Positions 28,601-40,526 are shown, counted from the stretch's first letter. The stretch: DNA of 64,000 nt from Bugula neritina (GCA_964035545.1 OZ037771.1:7792690-7856689); one strand, 5' to 3'. Notes: generated from the sequence alone by a model not told the origin. Numbers and translations: made by a program.

Positions 28601-31600
28601 AGGTAAACTCTAAGAAATGAAATTTTCAAACTGCATTTTCTATACAAGAAAAAGACTATTTGAACATCTAAATATTGAACATGGAGCTAAGTTGAAAAAG
28701 CTACCCCCCCCCCCCCCAGCCTATTTACAGTACTGAGCTGTTAACAACTGCACTTTGTTTCTCACCTTTCTAGCGAGTCATGAGAAAAGTTGGTGTGGAA
28801 TAAGAAGAGAGCCCAGGCTGACCCATTTTTGACGTAATCTTTCCCGACAGCAACAGAGTTGGTGTAGTGCTTAGTCATGACTTCTGAGTCCAGCTGGGTT
28901 ATCAATGCATCAGACACACTGATGTTTAGACCAAGGATAGAAACGCCAACATCTTTATTCACTATCTGCACATTCAGACCTTTAGGTGTGCCTGCAAACA
29001 CCTAACCTAATTGAATTTAACAACTAAGTCACACTGGTAATAGTTGTCTAACAACTGAATGTAGTTATCTCTCCATGAAACCAGTACCCACATTTATTAA
29101 CTGAGACGCTTTAGATTGCTAGGTAAACATTTTTATATGTGAAAATAAAACTCTTCAGCAAGTACCATGAATAACTACAAAATCAAACATGCAAGTTTCC
29201 ACCATCTTCTCAAATCAAATGAAGTTGAAACAAATTGTCTTGTTTGTTTCACAATAAAATAGATACTTCACTGAGCACAAAAGTGAAGGGCAATAAAATA
29301 TGCCTGGCTATGAGGAAGTAAGCATGTGGACTAAAATCATTATATTTCATTCCATTTAGGAGCAGCCGTGGTCTAGGGGTTAGAGCGCTTGCCTAGTAAA
29401 CACGAAGTTGTGGGTTGGAACCCCGACAAAGGCCATTGGTGATGTCATAATTGCTCCTGTGCCTCATCTGAATAAGTCCTTAGTCTGATTTAACAAAAAC
29501 CATTTCCATCAGGGGTTTTCTCACATAGATGATAACTATAAACTTGCGTGAGGTAGTTTTTAAGTGTAGTAGTGGAGAAATTTTAATAATCTAAATTCTT
29601 GAATTTTTCAATATATTTTAGCTTGAGACGCTGGGGGGGGGTTGAAATTTTCGTGGGAACATAACTTCTCTTGCTATATTTCTAATCTAAGGCTTTTGTC
29701 AGTTTCCCCATTCCTGCACCTACCTCCTTTATTCACTCTTTTTTTCTGTTCATTACAGAAAAGGTGGCATTATCTTATATCATGAAACCCTCTCATCAAT
29801 ATAAAAGAGTTTTAGTGGTTCTATTTTTAAACACTTGAGTAACAGGGTTGTTTACTTGGTGAGATAAGGTTACACCCATTGTAAGGTCGTTCAGGTCATA
29901 ATATGGGACACTGATCTAGCAGCCCTAGGAATTGATGCTGCAAAACTACAGACAAGATAATTGGATAACAAGACAGAAGCAACTTAAACAGGCAGCGTAT
30001 AAGTGACAACTTATAACTTACCTCCGATGCAAAACGCAAACAATGCAATCTGAATAGCTGGCAAGAGAAACTGAAAGAGCAAAAATCCAACATTCTTCCT
30101 CATCACATGTCCATTCTTTATGAGTAATGCAATGATGTTCCTCACTGTAACAGTACCAATGGGAAATAGTGTACGCTCATCATTCCTAACTGAGAACACT
30201 CAAAGTACAAAGTCTACACACATATAAGCCACTTTATAAGCTTTGAAACACATATGCTGTTTAGTGTCAGTTTGGGAATTAGCAACTTCCAAACCTGCTT
30301 GAGCATTTTCCCACTAAATGTAGAACAAGCCCCTCACTTGAAACTACCATATGGTGATAATACTATTGATTACTCACTCTTTGGGAAACCTGCACAGCAA
30401 TTCTTGAAGTTATCCGAGCAATGGCTGCCTCTGTTATCATAACTAATGATAGCGACATCCTGAGGCACAGGCGGGGAGGAGAAGGGGGCATTCGGGTCGT
30501 TGGGGCTGATCATTCCAACATCATCATCATTATAGCTTCCTTAAAGCAGAAGAGTTATGTACACTAATCAGCAGCTACACCAGACTAGCACTAAGAGGCA
30601 CCGAGACAAGAAAAATTCAGTATTTTAGCCAATCAAATTAACTACTTACAGTAACAGCTGAAAATCAGCTGAGGGACAGGAGTTTTATCCTGAATATGAT
30701 GAGAAAACCACACATTGTGCTATTAGTGGGATTTTACATAATCTTATTTTATATTTCACATTTATATGTGTACATTGCATACAGTCAGTTACTACATTTC
30801 ACTTGGGTTTAACTTCCATGCAGTTTGCCTGAGGTACAAATACAAGCTGATTACTTCAAGTGAATGTATCCACACCTCGCCTGCTGCGGTGTAGATACAA
30901 TGTATCTGATATGTACCATTTAGCAGCCGCTCTTTATCACTGTCTTTAGAATCTGGTGAATTGCCAAGTAGTAGTCGCTGCTCCCGGGTGGTTGAAGGAC
31001 CTCTTTGCTGGAAGAGAAAGTAAATCAATATACTATACTTACTGTACTCTATCAGTATACTATATTTACTATACTCTATTAGTACACTATACTTCCTGTA
31101 CTATACTTACTACACTATACTTACTACACTATACTTACTATACTATACTTACTATACTATACTTACCATAGACCCACCAGCAATGTTGTCCTCTCTGAGA
31201 CAGAGATGTAGAAACACATCTTCCAGACTGGGTTTACTAAATCTTTCTAATAGCAAGTCTGGGTGACCTTCGGCAAGAATACGGCCATTTCTCATAAGAC
31301 CAACGCAGTTAGCTGCCCTAAAGTAAGTATATAATAGTAAGTATACAAAAGTAAGTAATAGTAAGTATACAAGAGTAAGTATATAAGAGTACGTATAGAG
31401 GAGTAAGTATATAAGAGTCAGTATAAGAGTAAGTATATAAGGGTAAGTATATCACTAGGTTCCCAAGCTTAGGAATGGATTTTTCATTCAAAGCAATAGG
31501 AACGCAGTGGGTATGGCAATGCAGTGCAGGAAATTCCATCATCTATTTAGCAACTTAATTTTTTGGGAATTCCAGTTTTTGAAATGTAATATCACAACAG

Positions 31601-34600
31601 CTGGGAACAGCTTACAATTATACAGTGACAGTACAGAGTATAGTGACAGTACAGAGTATAGTAACAGTACAGAGTATAGTGACAGTACAGAGTATAGTAA
31701 CAGTATATAGTATAGTAACAGTACAGAGTATAGTAACAGTAGAGAGTATAGTAACAGTACAGAGTATAGTAACAGTAGAGAGTATAGTAACAGTAGAGAG
31801 TATAGTAACAGTACAGAGTATAGTAACAGTACAGAGTATAGTAACAGTACAGAGTATAGTAACAGTACAGTACCTAGCCTCCTCTATGTAATGTGTGGTA
31901 ATTATTATAGTGGTGCTATTAGTTGTTGAAATGCCAATCAGGTGCTCCCAGATTCTCTGTCTTAGTAATGGATCCACACCGACAGTGGGTTCGTCTAGGA
32001 TGAGTATCTAATAAAGTAATGGAGTCAATGTTATATGCTATATAGTATGTATTGTATACTATATAGTGCATACTATATAATATATAATACATACTATATA
32101 GCATATACTATAATATAGTATAGAGTATATACTATATAATATATACTATATAGTATATACTATATAATATACATTGCATACTACATTGCAGGTACTATAT
32201 GAATTATACTATATACTACATACCATCTCGAAACCTAACTAAGTGTACTAAAGTTTTACCTGAGGTATAAAATAGCTTTTCATTAGTTTTCAATATTTAA
32301 ATATTGGATTCTCTCATTCAATAAATGGGAACTGTATATTGAATTAAACATCAAGCAGAAACTTGTTCGTTATTTAAAGATTTTCAACAATACTGACAGT
32401 AATTTCTAAAGGTTTCCATCGAAAGATGGCTATTGGGCCAATGGCAGCAGAATTTTAGATGCTAATGAATTTAGTACAAATAATCAAAAAGTTTTACATT
32501 TATTATTCATCTATACTAGTTTCTGAGTTTAGTTTTTGTAAATGGTATCAGATATTACTATTATGGAAGCATCGAGTTTTCAGAAAACCAAGTAAATGCG
32601 GTAATAGTTGATAGAAATTTTTACAAGCACCACTTGTTGACCATTTTCGGAGCACACCTTGGTAACCTTGTGACATTCAAGTCTATTCATGTTTAAGAAC
32701 TAATGCAATGAAATTCAAACATCCCACATTTCAGTAGAACTGCAGTGTATTCAGTGTCGACCCGTGATATAACTCCAATGATATCTTTCTGCTAAGTCAT
32801 ACCTAAACTGTTACTGTATATTTAGATCTAAAGAATTCTTAATCACACATCATAGTTCTACCCAACACTTTCTTTTATGTATAATCTCTCTCCCAGTAAT
32901 AAAATCCCGCATTATTAATATATAAGATGACAAAGTATGTACTATTTATCAATGTATCTAGTAAAGTACATGATTCCTACATTTTAAGGTGAAATACTAG
33001 AACAGCCGGTCAGATATGGTGATTATCAAGAATTGTATTATATAAAGTGATAACATCTCCATTGCAAATAGTGAGGCTTACTGAGGAGAATGGAGTAAGA
33101 AATAGTGGGGCTTACTTGAGGAGAATGGAGTAAAGCTACGGCCAAAGAGACTCTCCTTTGCTGGCCTCCACTCAGCTGGCTAATTTTTCTCCCAGCACTA
33201 GGCAAATCTAGAAAACTGAGTAAGAACGTCTGCCTGTCTTTAATCTGCTTCCCTGAAAGAGGTCAAATAAAAAGCTTCAACACTTGATCACACTGCCAAA
33301 TGGCTACAGATAAATTCTAAAACATCAAAATGATTACACAAAAAGTGCTATTGCAGTGACCATAGCTGTGTCACTGGAATGGTGAAGAGCACATTGTACA
33401 AAGGTGTATATAACACAAACACATACCAGACATTCTGTGTATACGGCCAAAGAAGTGCATCGTTTCGCTGATGGTAAACTCCTGGAAGAGTGCTAACTCC
33501 TGAGGCATGTAACCAACCCTTGAGCCCGGAATTTTACTCTCTGAAACAAAAATAGTACATCATGGTGTATAGAAATACATCACCTGGCAGTTACATATAT
33601 CCAGCCTTCTACCACTCAGCTACGTAGTAGAGACTGGGCTCAATTCTATTCCATTATGTTTGGCTCTTATTTTATTAGTTTCAAAGACAAAAGAACTTAC
33701 AAACACAGCTGCTTAAAAATTGGTAAATTATGAGGGCATAGCAAATTGTGTATCTGAAGGTATCCGAAAGACTATTAAACTCATAGCCAAACCTTCACTG
33801 TAATGCAATCAGAGAAGAAACTTAACTACATGTGAAATAGTGAGAACAAAGTATTTTGAATATGAAAAATGCAACTCTGTTTTAATTTACACAAGCAACT
33901 CATTTTTGCATATTTTCACAAGCAGTCATTCAGCAAATTTTTGCTATGCTCAGTTTTTGAATCTCAAATTATCTGTGCGTTTGACAGGAGGGTGAGAGTG
34001 ACAGTGAGTATATGACAGTGAGTATATGACAGTGAGTATATGACAGTGAGCATATGACAGTGAGTATATGACAGTGAGTATATGACAGTGAGTATATGAC
34101 AGTGAGTATATGACAGAGAGTATATGACAGTGAGTATATGACAGTGAGTATATGATAGTGTGAAGTAATTTTTCAGCTGCAATGCAATAGCCCTAGCCAG
34201 AGTCATCTAACAAAAGTATATATATTGAACTCAGTAATTGAATGTTATATGAAGGGGGCAAATAGCCCTACCAACAGCTACTGTTTTGTTGTGAAGACTT
34301 GCTGTAAAGACTAATTAGCTAATCAGTTATTTTAATTCTATCTAATTAGAAAATAATATTATTTTATTGGGATAATTTGTTAAAAGTTTACAAATCAAAA
34401 GCAACATGCTAAGAAAAACCTTTATGTCTCTCTCATTTAGTTGATAAATTTTACTATTTATTCAAGTTGGGACTTTATTTCAATACAATATTCAAACAAT
34501 ATAAATTGCAATTTCAACTCAACTGCTAAAGCAGAGCTTTTAGACATTTATGCAATGGCTAGGTTAGGTTTCCAAGTTCACCATACTCTCATTAGATGAC

Positions 34601-35047
34601 TCTGGCTGCAACCAAATCATACATACCAACTGTTCCGGGCATGTGTCCTAGCACCCTTACTTTACCACTGGTTGCTTTCAGTCTACCAATAATCAGCTTC
34701 AGCAAAGTTGTCTTCCCGCATCCACTAGGTCCCAGTAATCCATAAATGTTTCCTTTTCTTCAATGTTTCAAAACACAAAAACTCTTCATAAAATAATTGT
34801 GAGATATCGTAAACATATTGCGTACTCTCATATATAAAATATTAGTCCACTATAAAAAATGAAATGAACTTTTAGTGCTAACGTCACATTGGCAGATCAC
34901 TTTCTGTATTGCTACAGTTTGAGCTGACCAATCAGCAGACTCCTGTACTCACTTTACTAGCAGACTGGTGTCCTGAAGCACTGGCACCTTCTTGTTATAC
35001 GACTTGTAGACATTTCTGACATCAATAGCAGGCAGTAGAACCTCCAT
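25680..35047 (-). CDS. ABC half-transporter, ABCH (ABCG-like) subfamily
   Basis: Fifteen exons: 35047-34953, 34757-34627, 33540-33427, 33252-33116, 32007-31874, 31317-31167, 31007-30917, 30539-30378, 30144-30022, 28991-28766, 28473-28328, 27546-27353, 26949-26724, 26224-26068, 25809-25680. They total 2217 bases and 738 aa. The nucleotide-binding domain comes first: Walker A GPSGCGKT at residues 41-48, Q-loop Gln89 (YMPQELALF), signature LSGGQ 140-144, Walker B ILILDE 160-165 and switch His198 (TTHYIEEAR). An ABC2-type membrane domain follows: TM1 near 357-375, a large extracellular loop, then TM segments around [18 protein letters not shown] and [26 protein letters not shown] order and the motif [18 protein letters not shown] match ABCH. 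Such proteins dimerise and export lipids or lipophilic compounds; this one's substrate is unknown. The acceptor at 26224 (CAG) is preferred, but 26221 is also in frame. The ATG at 35047 (context GTCATGG) may follow a non-coding exon. Confidence 0.93.
25899..26080. repeat. 91-bp tandem duplication covering the ABCH-like exon 14 donor
   Basis: Copies 25899-25989 and 25990-26080 adjoin exactly. Both end (plus strand) with ATTACCTTTGAGCTTCTA, which on the minus strand is the last 13 bases of exon 14 plus its donor. The right copy holds the real exon end at 26068; the left copy is a decoy in the intron. The copies are visibly diverged. Confidence 0.88.
26545..26712. repeat. 17-bp minisatellite next to ABCH-like exon 13 donor
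   Basis: About ten copies of GACTRRTAGTACAGTAT. It ends within about 12 bp of the exon 13 boundary (26724), whose last exon bases read AGTACAG on the minus strand. Confidence 0.88.
27672..27884 (+). mobile_element. tRNA-derived SINE, family A, copy 1
   Basis: The head AGCCGTGGTCTAGGAGTTAG resembles a pol III A box, and GAAGTTCGACACCC a diverged B box. The tRNA-unrelated body contains GGCCATTGGTGATGTTAGGA and TGGTGACTATAAACTTGCGT. It lies in ABCH-like intron 11 and shares its body with copies at 29359, 42600 and 46310. Confidence 0.82.
28700..28720. repeat. Poly(C) run next to ABCH-like exon 10
   Basis: An uninterrupted run of C near 28706-28719 in the intron downstream of exon 10. On the transcribed strand it is a G run. 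Confidence 0.8.
29359..29552 (+). mobile_element. tRNA-derived SINE, family A, copy 2
   Basis: This is the most intact head of the family: GCCGTGGTCTAGGGGTTAGA (A box) and GTGGGTTGGAACCCC (B box), then the family body ending GACTATAAACTTGCGTGAG. It sits in ABCH-like intron 9, directly before a family 3 MITE. Confidence 0.87.
29561..29722. mobile_element. MITE family 3, copy 1
   Basis: A 160-bp unit starting TAAGTGTAGTAGTGGAGAAA and ending with the inverted counterpart TTTCCCCATTCCTGCACCTA. The interior GGTTGAAATT..GTGGGAACATAACTTCT is shared with the copy at 57332. A run of nine G lies inside. Confidence 0.75.
31022..31165. repeat. Tandem repeat of the ABCH-like exon 6 donor sequence
   Basis: Plus-strand ACTATACTTACTATACTAT repeats. 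On the transcribed strand these read GTAAGTATAGTA again and again, starting at the real donor of exon 6 (exon end 31167, GTAAGTATAG). Confidence 0.88.
31318..31460. repeat. Tandem repeat before ABCH-like exon 6 acceptor
   Basis: AAGTATATAAGAGTAAGTAT-type repeats begin directly at the acceptor of exon 6 (exon start 31317). On the transcribed strand they form a CTTATATACTTACT series, a pyrimidine-biased tract leading into TTTAG. Confidence 0.8.
31618..31872. repeat. 18-bp satellite abutting and in frame with ABCH-like exon 5
   Basis: About 14 copies of CAGTACAGAGTATAGTAA with few substitutions. It touches the donor of exon 5 (exon end 31874). The unit length is a multiple of three and its minus strand has no stop in the exon frame, so unspliced sequence reads on as repeated CTVTIL. 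Confidence 0.92.
32020..32220. repeat. ATACTATATAGTATAT-rich low-complexity block
   Basis: Irregular self-complementary repeats of ACTATATA/TATAGTAT in ABCH-like intron 4. The block is prone to local hairpins and has no coding content. Confidence 0.7.
32221..33060. other. Rest of ABCH-like intron 4: nothing recognised
   Basis: AT-rich intronic sequence between exon 4 and exon 5 with no ORF, RNA gene or repeat that could be supported. Confidence 0.5.
33066..33134. repeat. Tandem duplication across the ABCH-like exon 4 donor
   Basis: Copies 33066-33099 and 33100-33134 differ by one base and one 1-bp indel. On the transcribed strand each reads TACTCCATTCTCCTCA(A), then GTAAGC and CACTATTT. The right copy is the real exon end (33116); the left copy repeats it inside the intron. 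Confidence 0.92.
33999..34160. repeat. 14-bp minisatellite in ABCH-like intron 2
   Basis: About eleven copies of TGACAGTGAGTATA with rare variants. It lies between exon 3 (33540) and exon 2 (34627). Confidence 0.93.
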
Positions 35048-37147
35048 GACAAATCTAAAGGATAAAGCAGGCTAAAATAACGGCCTGGTATGCACTGTAA
35101 TATTCTAAGTTAATGAAAGAGTTTACTCCAACCTTAGTTAAAAAAGAGGGAACAGCATTTAATATGTCAATTACATTTAGTTTCAGTTTGAACAGTATAC
35201 ACAATATAATACACCAACACAAATTCTCACCCTTAAAACATGTCTTTCAAAAGATTAAGTTTTACTTATTCAATTTAAATCCTTATATTGCACAAAAATC
35301 TTCTATGAAATGTCATTTTTATCGCCAGTGTGCTACCTACCAAATTTTCCATGTGCCTGTAACAATTAATAGATAGTATTCAAGCATATCTATACTTATC
35401 TGAAACATTTTGGTTATAAAATACATTTATACTGAGAGTGAGATAACCTTATCACTTTGGCCTTGAGACAAAGATATCTGGCCTAAGAATACACTGCACC
35501 CTGTAGTTGCATCTATACAAAAGCTCATCTTGAAAGCACAGTACAGATTAGCAGATGTTTTTATGCTTATATGAATAGCCAGCCACACACTGCAGTTAGA
35601 ATTAATAATAAGGGTATCCAAAGATCAACAGGCGGCAAAAAGATGGAGACAATGATATACAGATTAGTGGTGGTGCTATATTTAATCAATATAAACTTTG
35701 TACCAATAGGTAGTGGTGCTATATCTAATTAGTAAAAAATGTGTACTAATAAGGATTTAGAGGAGCATGTAGTTTATTGAAACTTTAAATTGTGTAAAGG
35801 CACTAGGGCCAGTTTACTTTATTTATCAAACACTGATTTTTTTTCCTTCTTTGCTTATTCTATAAAATTCTAGCTGCTAATGTATATTTCTTTTGTCCAA
35901 AACTAATTATATATTTACAAATAAAACTAAATAATATATACTTTTAAAAATACCATATATAATTCATTCTAATAAATTTTGAACCGATTTTTATGTTTAA
36001 GCCTAATTTGCTAGTGTGTGCTAAATAAAGTAGGATGGCCCACTACATGTAGGCTAGATGTTCCAGCTGAGATAAAATATATTTGTAAATATATTGTTCT
36101 TTTAAAAGTTTAGAAGCAGTTTAAAACATGGTTTTGTTTTCTCAATACAGCCAACTAGATGCATAATTGTTTCTATATATGAAAACTGCTCTTTTCCTTA
36201 GATATCTTAGATATCTACTGTTATTAAAACAATTTTCAATTCAATAAACAAATGTTATCTATTATCTAACTCAAATGTGAATGATTTATTGACTGCTGTT
36301 ATGTTGGTGAACAGCATTTTTATCTAGAACTCCTTGCTAATGATCATAATTTTTGAAGAATTATTTTAATTACTGACAAAAATAATGATAATTATCTTGA
36401 ACCCTAGGTTTAATCACTATAAATTACCCTCATGAGCAATTACGAAAATATATTATTAAAACTCCAATTTGTTTGGTTATTAAAATGCTTTTATATGCTA
36501 ATAGATCTATAAAAAAAACTATACCATGTTTTGCACGCAGGGTTAGAGCACACTAACTTAAATAGAGGTCAATGAGGTTCAGCAAGCATGTATGGTGAAT
36601 ATTTGACCAAAGAAATCAACAAACTTGAAGAAGCCATGAAAATATAAAGGAGCTATTGCAATAATAGCTGAAAAAGTAATATCCATACAGTCATACTAAT
36701 GCTAATGGCAGATAACGTAAAGAGTAACTTAAACTGATACTGCGTAGTTAAACTGTAAACCATGGTGATGCTGGTAGTCCTGCACTTGGAGATAACAAGC
36801 TGTGAAATACATATCATGAGGATACTAATCCTAACAGTCTAGGATACATCTCAAAGCATCTACTCTTAGAATTAGTTATCTGAACTAAATAACTGACTTT
36901 TAGTTAAATTTGATGTCAACATATGTGAAATTTCGTGCTTTTAATTGGTAATCACCTATTTAAGTTCATTTAAGTCATGCTTACTGTCACTATCTGCAAT
37001 ATCAACGTACGATTTTAGCAATTATTTGACTCTACGATTGGATAATATAATCATTATCGGTCCTAAAAACTAAAAGATAGATAGGACAGGTATTAGGAAT
37101 TAATGAAATATGATTATAATAATAATTATAATATTCAATTTTAAATT
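35048..37147. other. Upstream flank of the ABC gene: no gene seen
   Basis: AT-rich sequence. A possible 3' splice site TTTAG lies a few bases before the ATG, so a non-coding first exon may be somewhere here. No promoter element could be assigned. Confidence 0.4.
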
Positions 37148-37431
37148 GATATTTACATGGAACATAATATTACAATATGAATATGAGCAATCATATAAGT
37201 TAATTAATAACTAAAATCATAAAATTTAATGACAATTATCATTTTAATGAATATAAAAGTCAAGGTCATAAGCTGATGCATATTGATATTGACTATTGAG
37301 TTTGGTTCTAATGTTCAACATAGTTAACAATAATTATTAGGTCTAATAGCTCAATTACTATTAGTATTAGTATCACTATTAGTCTAGCGAGCAACCAGAA
37401 TATAAATATTTATGTTGTTTGGAATCCCGAA

Positions 37432-37503
37432 GCCCCTGTAGCGTAATTGGTTAGCGCGCCTGCTTGCAAGCCGGAGGTCTGTGGTTTGAATCTCGGTGGG
37501 GGT
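37432..37503 (+). mobile_element. tRNA-like SINE head, family B, copy 1
   Basis: A box TAGCGTAATTGGTTAGCGC and diverged B box GGTTTGAATCTC. The ends GCCCCTG/GGGGGTA mimic an acceptor stem, but the anticodon and T stems do not pair properly, so it is not called a working tRNA gene. The tail AATTATTTTACAAGC follows. Confidence 0.75.
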
Positions 37504-37896
37504 AATTATTTTACAAGCTATTTCGGCCTTGTCTTGTGGAAGTACTCTCAGGGAGTTGAGTGGCGAGTGAAGCCCATAAACTGACAGAGTACGTGGGGGC
37601 CAGTGCAGTTCTGATATTTACATGGAACATAATATTACAATATGAATATGAGCAATCATATAAGTTAATTAATAACTAAAATCATAAAATTTAATGACAA
37701 TTATCATTTTAATGAATATAAAAGTCAAGGTCATAAGCTGATGCATATTGATATTGACTATTGAGTTTGGTTCTAATGTTCAACATAGTTAACAATAATT
37801 GTTAGGTCTAATAGCTCAATTACTATTAGTATTAGTATCACTATTAGTCTAGCGAGCAACCAGAATATAAATATTTATGTTGTTTGGAATCCCGAA

Positions 37897-37968
37897 GCCC
37901 CTGTAGCGTAATTGGTTAGCGCGCCTGCTTGCAAGCCGGAGGTCTGTGGTTTGAATCTCGGTGGGGGT
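37897..37968 (+). mobile_element. tRNA-like SINE head, family B, copy 2
   Basis: Same sequence as copy 1, carried by the second unit of the tandem duplication, including the shared GGTTTGAATCTC change in the B box. Confidence 0.75.
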
Positions 37969-38114
37969 AATTATTTTACAAGCTATTTCGGCCTTGTCTT
38001 GTGGAAGTACTCTCAGGGAGTTGAGTGGCAAGTGGAGCCCATAAACTGACAGAGTACGTGGAGGTCAGTGCAGTTCTGGAGAGAACTGGGTGGGATGTTG
38101 TTTGGAATCCCGAA

Positions 38115-38186
38115 GCCCCTGTAGCGTAATTGGTTAGCGCGCCTGCTTGCAAGCCGGAGGTCTGTGGTTCGAATCCCGGTGGGGGC
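38115..38186 (+). mobile_element. tRNA-like SINE head, family B, copy 3 (consensus B box)
   Basis: Here the B box is the consensus GGTTCGAATCC and the acceptor-like ends pair as GCCCCTG with TGGGGGC. It is preceded by the same GTTGTTTGGAATCCCGAA as the other two copies but followed by unrelated sequence, so it is a partial third unit. The minus strand encodes the PPGFEPQTSGLQAGALTN peptide often seen as a translation artefact of such repeats. Confidence 0.75.
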
Positions 38187-38509
38187 AATTATTTTACAAT
38201 TTAATAGTAATAAAATCTAATCATAATAAAGTGATAATGATAAGGATAAAATTAAATAATGGTAAATTTCTTATTTCAATTAATATCATAATTATTACTT
38301 ATATTATTGGTATCAATTTCAAACCAAATCAAATAGAATTTCAGTGGTTAGTACTAGTAGACAGTGCAGGCACCAGCACTGTGACTGAAATTTTGTTATA
38401 AACTAAAACAGTTAATCACATTCATATTGATATTGAATTCATAGATAAAAAATCTTATTTAAAAACCAGAAGTTTCATCAGTTAAACTTGAAGTTAATAT
38501 AAATTAAAA

Positions 38510-38960
38510 TGTATTTATAGTTATAGTTATAGTAATACTAATAGTAATAGACATAGCAATTCTAATACTAAATCTAATAGTAATACCAATAGTAATAGTG
38601 ATCTACTTTTTAACTTTAGTCTTTACTAGGCCTAGTAGTACTACTAGTAGTACTAGTAGTAGTAGTAGTAGTAGCAGTAGTAGTACTACTACTACTAGTA
38701 GTAGTAGTAGTACTACTACTACTAGTACTACTAGTAATAGACTAGTACTACTACTACTACTACTAGTACCACTACTATTACTACTACTATTACTACTACT
38801 AGTAGTACCACTACTATTACTACTACTACTATTATTATAGTCTATAATTATAATAATAATATTATTAATTATTATTATACCTACGGCTAGTACTAGTACT
38901 AGTACAGTACTAGTACTTACTAGTAGTACCAGTACTACTAATAAAATAAAATACCAGCAG
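38510..38960. repeat. Degenerate hexanucleotide array (AGTAAT / ACTACT / AGTAGT)
   Basis: About 450 bp of hexamers of the form (A)(G/C)TA(A/G/C)T with blocks of pure AGT or ACT repeats. Ser/Thr-rich and Leu-rich ORFs on both strands derive from it. Confidence 0.85.
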
Positions 38961-40526
38961 TAGCAGTAGATTAGTTGCAACAGTTTTTATTGCAACCTAG
39001 TAGTAGTAAGAACAGGTTTAAAAAGATATATTGGAAATAGTCAACTACCTCGATTAAATTTAATGAGTATAACTATATGTTAGTGGTCGAAATTACTATA
39101 GCAAGCTGTAGCTGCAATGCATAGCCATGGTGAAATGAATGGTTAGATGCATCACAAAGTTTGGGGATCACTGAATGATATCTCTACAGACATCGCTTTC
39201 CCGAATTCCAAACTTGAGCGGCTGAATCACCGCTAGGTTTGCGCTGCTTCAAGCGATTTCCCACGAATGAAAGTGTCCGCTAGTAGCTTATGATCAATGC
39301 TGCCGCTAAAAGCTAGTGTACCGATTATTGAATAGCCCCCTTCCCCGCACACTTCATAGGCATTTTCTGACATTTTTAGCTCTTAGATTATAGACAGCAA
39401 GGTGATAGAAGAGAACACCCTCACACGGATTTTCTATCTACATGTTGCGAGAGCGCAACCCCCAAAAGTGCACAACTGCCCAACACAAAATTTTAATTTG
39501 TATTGACTAACCTGAATTGCAACAACTAGTAATGCACTAATCCTAAAATAATTTTATTGAGTAGATCAACCACCATGCTTTTGAGCTAAAAATAAGTTTG
39601 AATGGCTAACAGAATCAAAGGTACATTCACAAAAATGAGGCCAGATTCACGGTAGATTACATAATTCAATTAATATATTTTACAGTAGTTGAAGATGAAC
39701 ATGTATTATAAAAACCTTATAATATTTCTGATATGAAATTAGTATATTCCAAAGAACAATAAATATAAACCGATGAATACTCTTACATCTATATAGAAAC
39801 TTGACTATCTTTCCTATGAAGTCAACAGTGCACAAGATATATAACCAATGAGCAATATACCAACGATAGTTACAAAGTACAAGTGTTCGAAAACTACACA
39901 AAGTGAAAGAAAAAAGAAATATAATACAAATTACAAATGCTTTCTATGCCTTTATAACAAATGGGTACAGTGCAAAAGTAATTTAGACTTATAAAAACTA
40001 AAAATAACAACAGCCATCAGTATTTTCAAAATACATAATAGGATAAAACACTCCATAATATTATTGTTTATAGCGTAAAACAAACAATCTATATACAACT
40101 CAGTACAACCTTCTTCTAAGAATGCTGCCTTATGATCAGAGTACAATATAAAGGCAAAAGTGTAAAAACCTTTGAAGTAACCTTTAGTGATAAATACTAA
40201 TAGTAGCAACAACACTGTGCAACACAAGTATATCAGCAACTATAGTTCATATACAAGTATATAAAGTGCATGAACTATTCAAATTTTCAGAGAGTATGAT
40301 AACCATAGTTTTACTGTGAAATATTATAAACCAAAATGAGACTAAATTGAGTAAAATAGTTCTAGAAACTAGCAATTAATTTTACACAATATATAAGCAG
40401 TTTTGCACTCTATATAAGTTGCATTCAACAAAGCACTGCCTGTACATTTCCCATGTGTAATTACAATCATGCAATATTGATCTGTAAGGTTTCAAAAATT
40501 TTATAAATCATGAGATATGTTATTTA
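38961..40526. other. Intergenic, downstream of the TIR gene: no gene recognised
   Basis: Contains only short ORFs without family resemblance. A less AT-rich stretch at 39180-39480 has no assignable feature. Confidence 0.45.

Larger units (their letters stand above)
37148..38076. repeat. 465-bp tandem duplication carrying a tRNA-like SINE
   Basis: Unit 1 starts at about 37147 and unit 2 at about 37612; the tRNA-like segments are offset by exactly 465 bp (37432 and 37897). The copies are almost identical over AT-rich sequence, the SINE head and its tail. Differences include GGCGAGTGAAGCC against GGCAAGTGGAGCC. Confidence 0.93.

Noticed and set aside
31625-31891. 88-aa plus-strand ORF of repeated IVTVQS
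   Set aside because: Plus-strand reading of the 18-bp satellite; the real gene there is on the minus strand.
37432-38186. Three functional tRNA genes (anticodon TGC or GCA)
   Set aside because: A and B boxes are present, but the anticodon and T stems contain mismatches in all three copies and a SINE tail follows the first two, so they are treated as tRNA-derived repeats.
37976-38188. 70-aa minus-strand ORF with PPGFEPQTSGLQAGALTN
   Set aside because: It is the antisense translation of the tRNA-like SINE, a well-known source of spurious predicted proteins; there is no other coding signal.
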